Shown here one piece after another: positions 1-8,430 of a DNA stretch of 28,538 bases. The number at the start of each line of letters is the position of its first letter. Position 1 is the first letter of the stretch. The DNA is taken from the NCBI GenBank assembly GCA_964630795.1, contig CAZVWF010000030.1, positions 1-28,538 on the forward strand. The letters run 5' to 3'. Under the pieces are notes generated by a model. That model made no database searches and had not been told where the DNA came from. It saw only the letters and a list, made by a program, of their open reading frames with translations. A program made the translations under genes and the position numbers. This stretch comes from SZUA-117 sp964630795 (lineage in GTDB: Bacteria > Pseudomonadota > Gammaproteobacteria > Steroidobacterales > Woeseiaceae).

Positions 1-1626
1 GTCCCCATTCATACGATTGGTGTTGGCCGGGCCGGGATGCCGGAGGACGTGGAACTGACGGATGTGACCGTGCCGGATCGCGCCTTGCCGGGTTCCACCG
101 TGTCGGCCCGTATCAGCGTCCGGCACGATGCTGGCGGAACCACCAATATTAAAGTGTATGACGGCGATGACCTGCTGGAGTTGTTGCCGATTGAGCTTGC
201 GGAAGACGCAAGCACGACGACGGCCTGGGTGGAGGTCCCGTTGACCGATGCGGGACCGCACGAGCTTCGATTCAGTGTCGATGCCGCAGTGGACGAAACC
301 GAGTTTCGAAACAACAGCCGCGCTGCACTCGTCAACGTCGCGAACGAGCAATACCGCATTCTTTATTTCGAAGGTGAGCCGCGCTGGGAATACAAGTTCC
401 TGCGCCGCGCGATCGATGGTGATGAAGATCTGAGTGTCGCGACACTGCTGCGCGTCAGCCCGAACAAGTTTTATCGCCAGGGTATCGACAACCCCGAGCA
501 ACTGCAGGATGGGTTTCCCAAACTTCGTGATGAACTTTTCACCTACGATGCACTGATCATCGGCAGCGTCGAGGCCGCCTTCCTGTCCGTGCAACAACAG
601 GAACTGATTCGCGACTTTGTCTCTGTGCGCGGTGGCAGCCTGATGATGCTGGCGGGGCCGAGCGGACTCGGTAACGGCGGCTGGGGTCAGTCTGCCGTAG
701 CCGATGTATTGCCTGCACGTTTGCCACCGACCTCAGTTGATACATTTCATCGCAAAAAAGCGGGCGTGGCGCTGACCCCGCAGGGCCTCGGCGAGCGTAT
801 GTTGCGGCTGGATTCCGACGCGGAGGAAAATCGACTGGCCTGGGGCGAGTTGCCCGAGATCGCCGATTACCAGTTGACCGGCAACCTGAAACCCGCTGCC
901 ATCACGCTGATCAATGCGGATACGGACGTCGGACGAATTCCCCTGCTCGTGACGCAGCCTTACGGCCGCGGGCATTCCTACATCCTTGCGACCGGCGGCA
1001 CCTGGCGCTGGCAGATGAGCATGCCGCTCGACGACATGAAGCACGAGACCTTCTGGCGGCAGGTACTGAGGGCGATGGTCGGCAACGCGCCCGAAAACGT
1101 GTCATTGGCGACCAGCAACCAGTCGGGTGCCGGAGGAATCGGCTTGCGCGCCGAGTTCCGCGACGATGCGTTTAATCCGGTCGATGGCGTCAACGTGACC
1201 GTGGTCGCGTCCCACGAGTCCGGTGAGACGTTTTCTGTTCCGCTGATGCCGGGCGAAGAGCCGGGCGTGTTCATGGGGGCCATGATGCCGCCACAATCGG
1301 GCACCTGGTATTTCGAGGCACTGGCAGAGAAAGATGGTGAACCGGTGGCCGTCGGCCGAAGCAGCATGCTGTACGAATCCGGGCAGGCAGAGCATTTCGG
1401 TTTCAGGAAGAATCGTGGCCTGTTGCAGCGTATCTCCGAAGCGACGGGTGGCCGCTACTTCGAGCCTGACGACCTGTCAGGGCTGCCCGACCTGTTGCGT
1501 TATTCAAGCGCAGGCATAACGGAAACCGAATACCGTTCTGTGTGGGATGCGCCGGCTATTTTTCTTTTGCTGCTACTGCTGAAATCAGGCGAGTGGCTGC
1601 TGCGCCGTCGGTGGAGCACGATTTGA
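1..1626 (+). CDS. VWA / glutamine amidotransferase-like membrane protein, 5' partial
   Basis: The reading frame is open from base 1 and the first codons read VPIHTIGVG, typical of the last strand of a von Willebrand A domain, so the gene begins upstream; the ATG at 37 is internal. Next come beta-rich Ig-like segments, then a region opening with YFEGEPRWEYKF and containing ALIIGSVEAAFLS and GGSLMMLAG, resembling the class I glutamine amidotransferase-like fold found in this family, without a clear catalytic cysteine. A second Ig-like segment follows, then one hydrophobic helix near the C-terminus (AIFLLLLLLK) followed by basic residues, suggesting a membrane anchor with most of the protein outside the cytoplasm. 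The stop overlaps the next start (TGATG at 1624-1628), so the genes are probably translationally coupled. Family membership is fairly sure. Function in a MoxR-linked envelope complex is inferred from neighbours. Confidence 0.8.
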   Translation, partial: VPIHTIGVGRAGMPEDVELTDVTVPDRALPGSTVSARISVRHDAGGTTNIKVYDGDDLLELLPIELAEDASTTTAWVEVPLTDAGPHELRFSVDAAVDETEFRNNSRAALVNVANEQYRILYFEGEPRWEYKFLRRAIDGDEDLSVATLLRVSPNKFYRQGIDNPEQLQDGFPKLRDELFTYDALIIGSVEAAFLSVQQQELIRDFVSVRGGSLMMLAGPSGLGNGGWGQSAVADVLPARLPPTSVDTFHRKKAGVALTPQGLGERMLRLDSDAEENRLAWGELPEIADYQLTGNLKPAAITLINADTDVGRIPLLVTQPYGRGHSYILATGGTWRWQMSMPLDDMKHETFWRQVLRAMVGNAPENVSLATSNQSGAGGIGLRAEFRDDAFNPVDGVNVTVVASHESGETFSVPLMPGEEPGVFMGAMMPPQSGTWYFEALAEKDGEPVAVGRSSMLYESGQAEHFGFRKNRGLLQRISEATGGRYFEPDDLSGLPDLLRYSSAGITETEYRSVWDAPAIFLLLLLLKSGEWLLRRRWSTI

Positions 1627-2222
1627 TGCATCGCCTGTTTCTGACTCTCCTGTTGCTCCCTGCACTGGCCCATGCCGATCTCAGGGTGGTCATTGTCGAA
1701 GGTCTGGGCGGCGAACAAAGCTACACGGACCGGTTTGCGGAGCAGGTCGACACGTTGGAAGCGGCATCGCGTGCACTGACAGACAACGACAACGTTGCCG
1801 TTTTCCGAAGTGGCAGGTTTACCCGCGACGACGTACTGGCATATTTTGGCGAGCTCGATGAGGACATGCGGGCTGATGATCGGCTGCTGCTCTACCTGGT
1901 TGGTCATGGCAGTTACGACGATCATGAATACAAGTTCAACATTGCCGGGCCGGACCTGAATGATTCGGACCTGTATGACCTGCTGGACGAGTTGCCGGGT
2001 GCCAGCCAGCTGATCGTTAATACGAGTAGCGCCAGTGGNNNNNNNNNNNNNNNNNNNNNNNNNNNNNNNNNNNNNNNNNNNNNNNNNNNNNNNNNNNNNN
2101 NNNNNNNNNNNNNNNNNNNNNNNNNNNNNNNNNNNNNNGAACTATTGCAGTTGATGCTGGAACTGGCCATCGTCGAAGAGAACATAGAAACGCGTGAACA
2201 GGAGCTCGGCGATGCGGAGTAA
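1626..2222 (+). CDS. Secreted caspase/legumain-fold (C13-like) protein, interrupted by an assembly gap
   Basis: The start at 1626 overlaps the previous stop and opens a signal peptide (MHRLFLTLLLLPALAHA), so the protein is probably exported. The body has a strand DLRVVIVEG, a strand DRLLLYLVGHGSYDD with a His-Gly at residues 94-95, and a strand QLIVNTSSASG ending at the gap. This spacing is that of caspase-fold peptidases (legumain, gingipain, GPI8), where His-Gly supplies the catalytic histidine and the later strand the cysteine. Here the position expected to be Cys appears to be Ser135, which suggests altered or lost peptidase activity (by-eye alignment). One hundred N (2039-2138) remove the middle. 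The 27 codons after the gap form a charged helix ending at TAA 2220-2222. Whether these belong to the same protein cannot be proved, because the true gap length is unknown. It sits inside the MoxR-VWA operon. Confidence 0.6.
   Translation: MHRLFLTLLLLPALAHADLRVVIVEGLGGEQSYTDRFAEQVDTLEAASRALTDNDNVAVFRSGRFTRDDVLAYFGELDEDMRADDRLLLYLVGHGSYDDHEYKFNIAGPDLNDSDLYDLLDELPGASQLIVNTSSASXXXXXXXXXXXXXXXXXXXXXXXXXXXXXXXXXXELLQLMLELAIVEENIETREQELGDAE
2039..2138. other. Assembly gap (100 N) inside the caspase-like gene
   Basis: Exactly 100 N is the usual placeholder for a scaffold gap of unknown length. The frame before and after looks continuous only if 100 is the real size, so the missing part may be longer and could hide the rest of the caspase-like domain or part of another gene. 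Confidence 0.95.
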
Positions 2223-4500
2223 GCTTGCTCTGTTCTTTATTACGCTGGTTGCCGCTCCACAAATCGCGGCAAGGGATATTCATTACGGCGTGGTGGATCA
2301 CCCCGGGTTACTGGCCTGTGATCGACAGCAGTGGCGAGGCCAGCTCGATGACGCCGATTTGTGTTATCGAAGGCTTCTCGGCGGTGATGTGCCATTCAGC
2401 GTGCGTGCCGAAGCCGCCTGGGCGCTCGGCGATCTGCAGCTCGCCAACCAGTTGTTCAGAGATGCCGCAGCAATCGCTCCGAACGACGCGGTGATACGTG
2501 TTCGCTGGGGCGACCTGTTCGCCGATACCCACCAGGATGGCGAAGCGATGAGCCTGTATCGCGAAGCGATGCAGCTCGACGAAAACAACGGCTTCGCCTA
2601 TGTCGGCGCGGCAAGAGTTCTGGCCGTTGGCTTTGATGATGAGGCCAACGACTATCTCGAACCGCTGATGACGAATACTTCACTCGCGGCGGGTGCCCGG
2701 CTGTCAGCATGGCTGCTGGTCAGCCGCGTATCGCTGGAGAGCGGCAACTATTCGCAGGCTGCCGAAGCGATGGAGCAGGCCGAGGAATTAATGGTTGCCG
2801 GGGACTGGCCGCCACTCGAATTGTATGCCTTGCGGGCGGCCTACGATTTGCTGCACAACATTACTGACAGCCCTTTTACACCGATGTCGCTCGAATACAA
2901 TCCGCATTTCGGGGGTATTTACGCCATACCGGCACATTTCTACGTGATCACCCGGCGCTATCGGGAAGCGATCGACCTTTATCAGAAAGCCGTCGACGTC
3001 GAGCCCGGGCTCGCATCCGCACACGAAGCGCTCGGCATCAATCTGCTGCGTGACAACCAGTTTCCGCGGGCGCGACGGCATCTTGAAACTGCGTACGAGG
3101 TCGATCCGTTCAGCCCGTCCTCTGTGAACACGCTTCGCCTGATGGATTCGTTCGTCAACTTCGATGTCATCAACGATCCGGCGCTCCCGCAGCGCGGTGT
3201 GTTGCCGATTATCCTGCGACTGCACAAGGACGAGTCGCCCGCTATTACGCCGTATGCGATCAAGCTGACACGCGACAGTATTCGTGAGTTTACGGAACGC
3301 TATGGCTTCGAGCTTCGTGAACCGGTCGTCGTGGAAATGTATCCGGATCATGAAGATTTCGCGGTGCGCACTGCGGGCATGCCCGGTCTCGGTATTCTCG
3401 GTGCCACGTTCGGTTACGTCGTCGCGATGGACTCGCCATCGTCGCGCCCCGCGTCACAATTCCAGTGGGGTACAACACTCTGGCATGAGATGGCGCATGT
3501 CTTCACGCTGGAGGCGACCGGCCACCTGGTACCGCGCTGGTTCAGCGAGGGCGTCTCGGTCTTCGAGGAATGGCGTAGCGGGCCGAACCCTGGCGTGCGT
3601 ATCCCGATGACTGTGTATAACGCGATGAAAGAGGACAAGTTCCTGGCGGTCGCCGAACTGGACGAGGGCTTCGTACGACCGACATATGAAGAGCAGGTCA
3701 TCGTTTCCTATATGCAGGCGGGACTCATCTGCCATTACATCGATCAGCAATTCGGTGCTGCGAAATTGCGCGAGTTGCTCTATGCCTTCGGTGACGGCCA
3801 GATGACGGTGGATGCGATCAGCATGGTGTTCGCAATGTCACCGGATGATTTCGACGATGACTTCAATCGCTACCTGCAACGGGAACATGGCACGATTCTG
3901 GATAACTTCGAGGACTGGCATCGCACTCACCAGTCGCTGGCGAAACTGGCGATGGATAAAGACTGGGCAGCCATTCCCGAATTGGCAGCACATCTCATCG
4001 ATTTGCTGCCGGGTTATGTGGAGCCGGACAGCCCGTATGTTGTGCTGGCCCGTGCGCATGAAGCCCTGGGCGAGCGCGAGGCGGCAATCGCCGCACTCGA
4101 AGCCTTCTGGAAAAACGGCGGCTATGACCCGGCCGTATTGAAACGCCTGAGCGGTTGGCACGAGGAAGCGGGGCAGGCAGCCGAAGCAATTGACGTGCTG
4201 CAGACCGTCAACATGATCGATCCGCTCGACCTGGAAATGCATGGGACGCTGGGCGATCTGTTGATGGCCGAGAACAGGCCGGCTGAGGCGTTGCTGGAGT
4301 ATTCAGTGGCGCTTTCTCTTGACCCGCATGACAAGGCAACCGCTTACTACCGGCTTGCCCGGGCACACCATGGCCTGGGCGACCGCGCGGCGTCGCAGCG
4401 CCAGCTCTTGATGGCGCTGGACGTTGCTCCCAACTTTCGACCGGCACAACGACTGCTGCTGGACCTGATGCGCTCAGAAAGTGGCATCGAGCAACAATAA
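2212..4500 (+). CDS. Secreted TPR protein with a peptidase MA-like zinc metallopeptidase domain
   Basis: The ATG at 2212 is preferred over an upstream GTG at 2194 because it begins a clean signal peptide (MRSKLALFFITLVAAPQIAA). It overlaps the preceding gene by 11 bp. The mature protein (762 codons in all) starts with TPR-type helical repeats over roughly residues 60-320 (for example YREAIDLYQKAVDVEPGLAS). A metallopeptidase domain follows with HEMAH at residues 425-429 and a third ligand in WFSEG (Glu446), the gluzincin-like arrangement of the peptidase MA group. More TPR repeats run from about 620 to the C-terminus. It is probably periplasmic. The flanking TPR blocks suggest it docks onto partner proteins, presumably products of the same operon. 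The catalytic residues look intact; the substrate is unknown. The MoxR gene follows 16 bp downstream. Confidence 0.8.
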   Translation: MRSKLALFFITLVAAPQIAARDIHYGVVDHPGLLACDRQQWRGQLDDADLCYRRLLGGDVPFSVRAEAAWALGDLQLANQLFRDAAAIAPNDAVIRVRWGDLFADTHQDGEAMSLYREAMQLDENNGFAYVGAARVLAVGFDDEANDYLEPLMTNTSLAAGARLSAWLLVSRVSLESGNYSQAAEAMEQAEELMVAGDWPPLELYALRAAYDLLHNITDSPFTPMSLEYNPHFGGIYAIPAHFYVITRRYREAIDLYQKAVDVEPGLASAHEALGINLLRDNQFPRARRHLETAYEVDPFSPSSVNTLRLMDSFVNFDVINDPALPQRGVLPIILRLHKDESPAITPYAIKLTRDSIREFTERYGFELREPVVVEMYPDHEDFAVRTAGMPGLGILGATFGYVVAMDSPSSRPASQFQWGTTLWHEMAHVFTLEATGHLVPRWFSEGVSVFEEWRSGPNPGVRIPMTVYNAMKEDKFLAVAELDEGFVRPTYEEQVIVSYMQAGLICHYIDQQFGAAKLRELLYAFGDGQMTVDAISMVFAMSPDDFDDDFNRYLQREHGTILDNFEDWHRTHQSLAKLAMDKDWAAIPELAAHLIDLLPGYVEPDSPYVVLARAHEALGEREAAIAALEAFWKNGGYDPAVLKRLSGWHEEAGQAAEAIDVLQTVNMIDPLDLEMHGTLGDLLMAENRPAEALLEYSVALSLDPHDKATAYYRLARAHHGLGDRAASQRQLLMALDVAPNFRPAQRLLLDLMRSESGIEQQ

Positions 4501-4516
4501 GGAAGACGAAAACAAG

Positions 4517-5536
4517 ATGGCAATCCAAGAGAATGAAGTATTTGAGTCGGACGAAGTGCGTGAGCTGGTCGGCAAGTTCCACAAGGCCGCTGACGGTCTG
4601 CGCGACCAGGTCGGAAAAGTCATCATCGGCCAGTCCCAGGTCGTCGAGCATCTGCTGATTACGCTGCTGGTCGGTGGACACTGCCTGATCACCGGCATGC
4701 CGGGAACGGCCAAGACCTTGCTCGTACGTATACTGGCTGACGCACTGGGGCTGACGTTCAAAAGAATTCAGTTCACGCCGGACCTGATGCCGACGGACGT
4801 CACCGGTACGGATATCATTGAAGAAGATGCGACCACCGGGCATCGTTCCTGGACTTTCGTCAAAGGGCCCATCTTCACGAACGTATTGCTCGCGGATGAA
4901 ATCAACCGAACGCCGCCAAAAACCCAGGCGGCGCTGCTCGAAGCGATGCAGGAACGCTCGGTCACCGTTCGCGGCGAGCACCATACGCTGGAGCCGCCGT
5001 TCTTCGTGCTGGCGACGCAAAATCCGATCGAGCTGGAAGGCACTTACCCGTTGCCCGAGGCACAGCTCGATCGCTTTCTCTTTAATGTATTGCTCGACTA
5101 CCTCGATGAGGATGAAGAGCTCGCTGTCGTCAATCGATTCACGGCGCGCGTCGATATTCCCGAAGTCAAGGCGGTTACCAACGCCGAGGAGATCGTGCAA
5201 TTCCAGTGGCTGGTCCGCCAGATCCCGGTTTCCGAAGAGGTTAACCGGTTTGCTGTCAACCTGGTCCGGGCGACCCGACCTTCCGAGGACATCGCACCGG
5301 ATGTCGTCAAACGCTATGTCAACTTTGGCGCGAGTGTCCGTGCAACGATGTTTTTGAATCTTGCTGCCAAAGCCAGCGCTTTGTTGAGCGGTCGATATCA
5401 CGTAACGGAAGACGACGTGCGGGCCCTGGCTTTGCCCGTGTTGAGGCATCGTGTCCTGTGCAATTACTTCGCTGAATCAGACAGCATGTCCGTCGATGAT
5501 GTGCTGAATGGCATGCTTGCCCGGGTCGGGAGTTGA
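4517..5536 (+). CDS. MoxR-family AAA+ ATPase
   Basis: This 339-residue protein is a canonical MoxR ATPase: Walker A GMPGTAKT at residues 60-67, Walker B LLADE at 124-128, sensor 1 in ATQNP around Asn169, and the family signature GTYPLPEAQLDRF at about 175-187, followed by a lid domain. The ATG at 4517 is chosen over an in-frame GTG at 4481, which lies inside the previous gene; a purine-rich GGAAG at 4501-4505 lies upstream. MoxR proteins are cytoplasmic ATP-driven chaperones that work with VWA partners, and the next two genes encode a DUF58 protein and a membrane VWA protein. It is unusual that MoxR is not near the operon's start: at least three genes precede it. Confidence 0.95.
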   Translation: MAIQENEVFESDEVRELVGKFHKAADGLRDQVGKVIIGQSQVVEHLLITLLVGGHCLITGMPGTAKTLLVRILADALGLTFKRIQFTPDLMPTDVTGTDIIEEDATTGHRSWTFVKGPIFTNVLLADEINRTPPKTQAALLEAMQERSVTVRGEHHTLEPPFFVLATQNPIELEGTYPLPEAQLDRFLFNVLLDYLDEDEELAVVNRFTARVDIPEVKAVTNAEEIVQFQWLVRQIPVSEEVNRFAVNLVRATRPSEDIAPDVVKRYVNFGASVRATMFLNLAAKASALLSGRYHVTEDDVRALALPVLRHRVLCNYFAESDSMSVDDVLNGMLARVGS

Positions 5537-5539
5537 CGT

Positions 5540-6454
5540 TTGTCGCCCCTTAAGGCCAGTCAAACTAATGCCAGGGATCTGCTGCGTCCCGAGGTGCTCG
5601 CGAGCCTGAAAAATCTCGACCTGGTTGCGCGTTCGGTTGTCGAGGGTGTGCTCATCGGCCTTCATCGTTCACCGATGTTCGGTTTCAGCCAGGAGTTCGC
5701 CGAATACCGGATGTACAACGAAGGTGATGACCCGCGCTTTATTGACTGGAACGTCTATGCGCGAACGGACCGGACTTACATCAAGCGTTTTCTCGGCGAC
5801 ACGAACTCCCACCTGATGATCCTGCTGGATTCGAGCGCGTCGATGGGTTTCGGTGGGCCACCAGTCAGCAAGTTGCGCTACGGCCAGTTTCTGGCAGCCA
5901 GCCTTGCCTTTCTCGCCGCCCGGCAACACGACGCGGTCGGCTGTATGGTGTTTGACGAAAAAGTACGTGACTACCGCGAACCGTCGGGCCGGTCCAGTAA
6001 ATTGCAGAGCGTTCTGCATTGCCTGGACGCCGCGACTGCGTCGACGGGCACGAAATTCGACAAACCCTTCGACAAGTTTCGCGAGCAGGTGAGCCGCCGC
6101 GGGCTGGTCGCAGTGATTTCAGACTTCTATTGTGACATCGACAGCCTGCTCGCGGGCGTCCGGCCACTCGCATGGCAGGGTCAGGACGTGGTTTTGTTCC
6201 AGGTGCTGGACGAGCAGGAACTGGATCCGGCTTTTGACACCAATGTCCTGCTCGAAGACCTGGAAACCGGCGAGGCGGTCGAAGTCGAGCCGGGTTTCAT
6301 GCGGGAGGATTATCCGAAGCGCATTCGTGCCCATGTGAAGGCACTGCAAAAGGCAGCCGCTGGCGTCGGTGCGGATCACGTCCTCGTCAACACGAGTGAT
6401 TCGCTCGATAACGCATTACGCAACTATCTGCTGTTCCGGCAAAGGCGGCAGTGA
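5540..6454 (+). CDS. DUF58 domain protein (VWA-like partner of MoxR)
   Basis: The protein has 304 residues and the classic DUF58 signature: HRSPMFGFSQEFAEYRMY, then GDDPRFIDWNVYARTDR at about residues 62-78. After it comes a VWA-like MIDAS motif, DSSAS, at 97-101, followed by SM. No transmembrane segment is visible, so it is probably cytosolic or peripheral. The start is a TTG at 5540, 3 bp after the MoxR stop. GGGAG at 5528-5532 is a ribosome binding site 7 bp upstream of it, and no ATG or GTG lies nearby in frame before the conserved region. DUF58 proteins accompany MoxR in most bacteria and are thought to link the ATPase to VWA clients. The gene overlaps the next one by ATGA-type coupling at 6452-6456. 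Confidence 0.92.
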   Translation: MSPLKASQTNARDLLRPEVLASLKNLDLVARSVVEGVLIGLHRSPMFGFSQEFAEYRMYNEGDDPRFIDWNVYARTDRTYIKRFLGDTNSHLMILLDSSASMGFGGPPVSKLRYGQFLAASLAFLAARQHDAVGCMVFDEKVRDYREPSGRSSKLQSVLHCLDAATASTGTKFDKPFDKFREQVSRRGLVAVISDFYCDIDSLLAGVRPLAWQGQDVVLFQVLDEQELDPAFDTNVLLEDLETGEAVEVEPGFMREDYPKRIRAHVKALQKAAAGVGADHVLVNTSDSLDNALRNYLLFRQRRQ

Positions 6455-8430
6455 TGAGTTTACTTGCGCCGTTCTTCTTGCTGGGTCTTGCTGCGATCAC
6501 GTTGCCGATTTGGTTGCATCGCCTGCAAACCCAGAGTTCGGATCGCAAACCGTTCGGTTCAGCGATGCTCCTCGAAACCGCTGAGCAACGCGTCCATGTC
6601 AAAAAGAAACTCAAGTACCACCTGCTACTGGTCGCCCGCATCGCATTGCTCACGTTGCTGGCCATCGTTTTTGCAAAGCCTTACCTGACAGCGTCAACGA
6701 GCGCAGTCACCGCGACCGAGGCGGGGACTCGTGTGGTGCTTGTCGACACCTCCGTGTCGATGGGACGTTCCGGCGTATTTGATCAGGCGCTCACCGAGGC
6801 CCGTCGCGCCATCGACAATGCACCGGCCGATGCCCTGATCCAGGTCCTGAGCGCCGCCGGCGATCTGCGGGTGATCGGCGCCCTGACGAATGACCGGGGT
6901 GCTGCACGATCCTCAGTGTCCTCATTGGCGACAAGCGCATTGCGGCTGGACTACGGCGAGGTCATGAGTGCCGTCGAACGCTACGTGGCCGCTTTGCCGC
7001 CACCGGTGTCGCTGCATTTCATTAGCGACTTCCAGGCGAGTGGCATGCCGGTTCGATTTTCTGATGTCATACCGGGGAGTGTTGCTGACTTTACGCCACA
7101 CGTCGCAGGTACGGGCGATCCTTTCAACTGGTCGATCGACTTTCTGCGTGAAACAGAAGAAGGTCTGGATGTCGTTCTCACCGGCGCTGGCGATCGCGAG
7201 CGGGTCGCCGATGTCGAGCTGCTGGTAAACGATGTCGTGATATCCAGCCGGGGCCTCAGCACTACCGGCCCGCAGACGGTCAGTTTCGCCGTTCCGGCCT
7301 GGGAAGCGGGTGAAAATCGCATTCACGTGCGAATCAATACCGATGATGATTTCGCAGCTGACAATAATTGGTATCACGTGGTCGACAAGTCGCCGCCCGC
7401 ACCGATTCCACTGATTACGCTCAATACTGGGGGATTGCCTGTCGTTTACCTGTCGGCGGCGCTGGAGTCGTCCGGGTTTTACCAGGTCGATCCGCTGATC
7501 GTGGGCAATTTCGACATGCGCGTCCTTTCACGATATCGCTGGGCTGTGGTCGACGATATAGGCGTCGTCAGTCCGGAACTTGAAACGGGCCTCACCGATT
7601 TTGTTGCCGCGGGTGGAAACCTGCTCGCATTCGCCGGGGATCGCGCCGCCGCGCTGGAGACCTTGCCGGTTACCGGCCATCAGCATGCCGAGTCGGTGAT
7701 TCGATCGCAGGCCAATGATTTTCTGTCGATCGGGCAGGTCGATACGCGCCACCCGATTTTGTCGGCGACGGAGGGCTGGCAAAGCGTCAATGTGACCCGA
7801 AGCCTGCCGCTCGAGGTCCAGGACAATGACGAAGTGCTTATCCGCCTGGAGAACAACGAGCCGTTTCTGATCGAGCGTCGCATCGGGGAAGGGCGGCTGC
7901 TGCTCATGCCGGCGATGCTGGACAACCAGTGGAATGACCTGCCGGTCCGTCCGGTGTTCGTCAGTTTTATCATCGAGTCTGCCCGCTACCTGTCGGGTAT
8001 CAGCGAAATCCAGAAGACTTACACGACGGGTGCGAGCCTGCCGCTGGCGAGGGCGGGCAACACGTCAGGACAGGTTATCGATCCTGACGGCAACACCATC
8101 CTGTCACTGGCCGACACGACCCGGGGCCAGCAAATTAAATTGCATAAACCGGGCATCTACGAGGTCTATACCCCGCAAGGGGAATCTCTCGTGGCCGCCA
8201 ACATCGATCCTCGCGAGTCGGATCTTCGCAAAGTGACCCAGGACGTCCTGGAAAACTGGCAGGAGGCCACGGGCGAAACGGCATTGGCGGCGGGGGCGGC
8301 CTTTACCACCGAGGAGGAGAACACGATCGAATTGTGGCGCTGGTTACTGATGGTGCTGGCTTTCATTGTTGTTGGTGAATCGATTCTGGGTAATATGCAC
8401 CTGTCGCCGCGCAGAATGGAGCGCGCATGA
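6454..8430 (+). CDS. BatA-like membrane protein with VWA domain
   Basis: The ATG at 6454 overlaps the DUF58 stop; the preceding GTG codon is a less likely start. The N-terminus matches the BatA-like membrane region: a first helix (LLAPFFLLGLAAITLPIWLH), the phrase KPFGSAMLL, and a second helix (YHLLLVARIALLTLLAIVFA). A VWA domain follows with the MIDAS DTSVS at residues 98-102. Beta-rich segments and a stretch resembling the amidotransferase-like fold (VDDIGVVSPELETGLTDFV, then AAGGNLLAFAG) lie in the middle. A third helix (WLLMVLAFIVVGESIL) is close to the C-terminus of the 658-residue protein. The central domains are expected in the periplasm. It is similar in layout to the first gene of the window, suggesting the two are distant paralogues forming one complex. 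Confidence 0.88.
   Translation: MSLLAPFFLLGLAAITLPIWLHRLQTQSSDRKPFGSAMLLETAEQRVHVKKKLKYHLLLVARIALLTLLAIVFAKPYLTASTSAVTATEAGTRVVLVDTSVSMGRSGVFDQALTEARRAIDNAPADALIQVLSAAGDLRVIGALTNDRGAARSSVSSLATSALRLDYGEVMSAVERYVAALPPPVSLHFISDFQASGMPVRFSDVIPGSVADFTPHVAGTGDPFNWSIDFLRETEEGLDVVLTGAGDRERVADVELLVNDVVISSRGLSTTGPQTVSFAVPAWEAGENRIHVRINTDDDFAADNNWYHVVDKSPPAPIPLITLNTGGLPVVYLSAALESSGFYQVDPLIVGNFDMRVLSRYRWAVVDDIGVVSPELETGLTDFVAAGGNLLAFAGDRAAALETLPVTGHQHAESVIRSQANDFLSIGQVDTRHPILSATEGWQSVNVTRSLPLEVQDNDEVLIRLENNEPFLIERRIGEGRLLLMPAMLDNQWNDLPVRPVFVSFIIESARYLSGISEIQKTYTTGASLPLARAGNTSGQVIDPDGNTILSLADTTRGQQIKLHKPGIYEVYTPQGESLVAANIDPRESDLRKVTQDVLENWQEATGETALAAGAAFTTEEENTIELWRWLLMVLAFIVVGESILGNMHLSPRRMERA

Noticed and set aside
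4208..5449. Long minus-strand reading frame (413 codons) across the MoxR gene
   Set aside because: It lies opposite a clear MoxR gene; its protein has no recognisable domain and is explained by the codon bias of the real gene.
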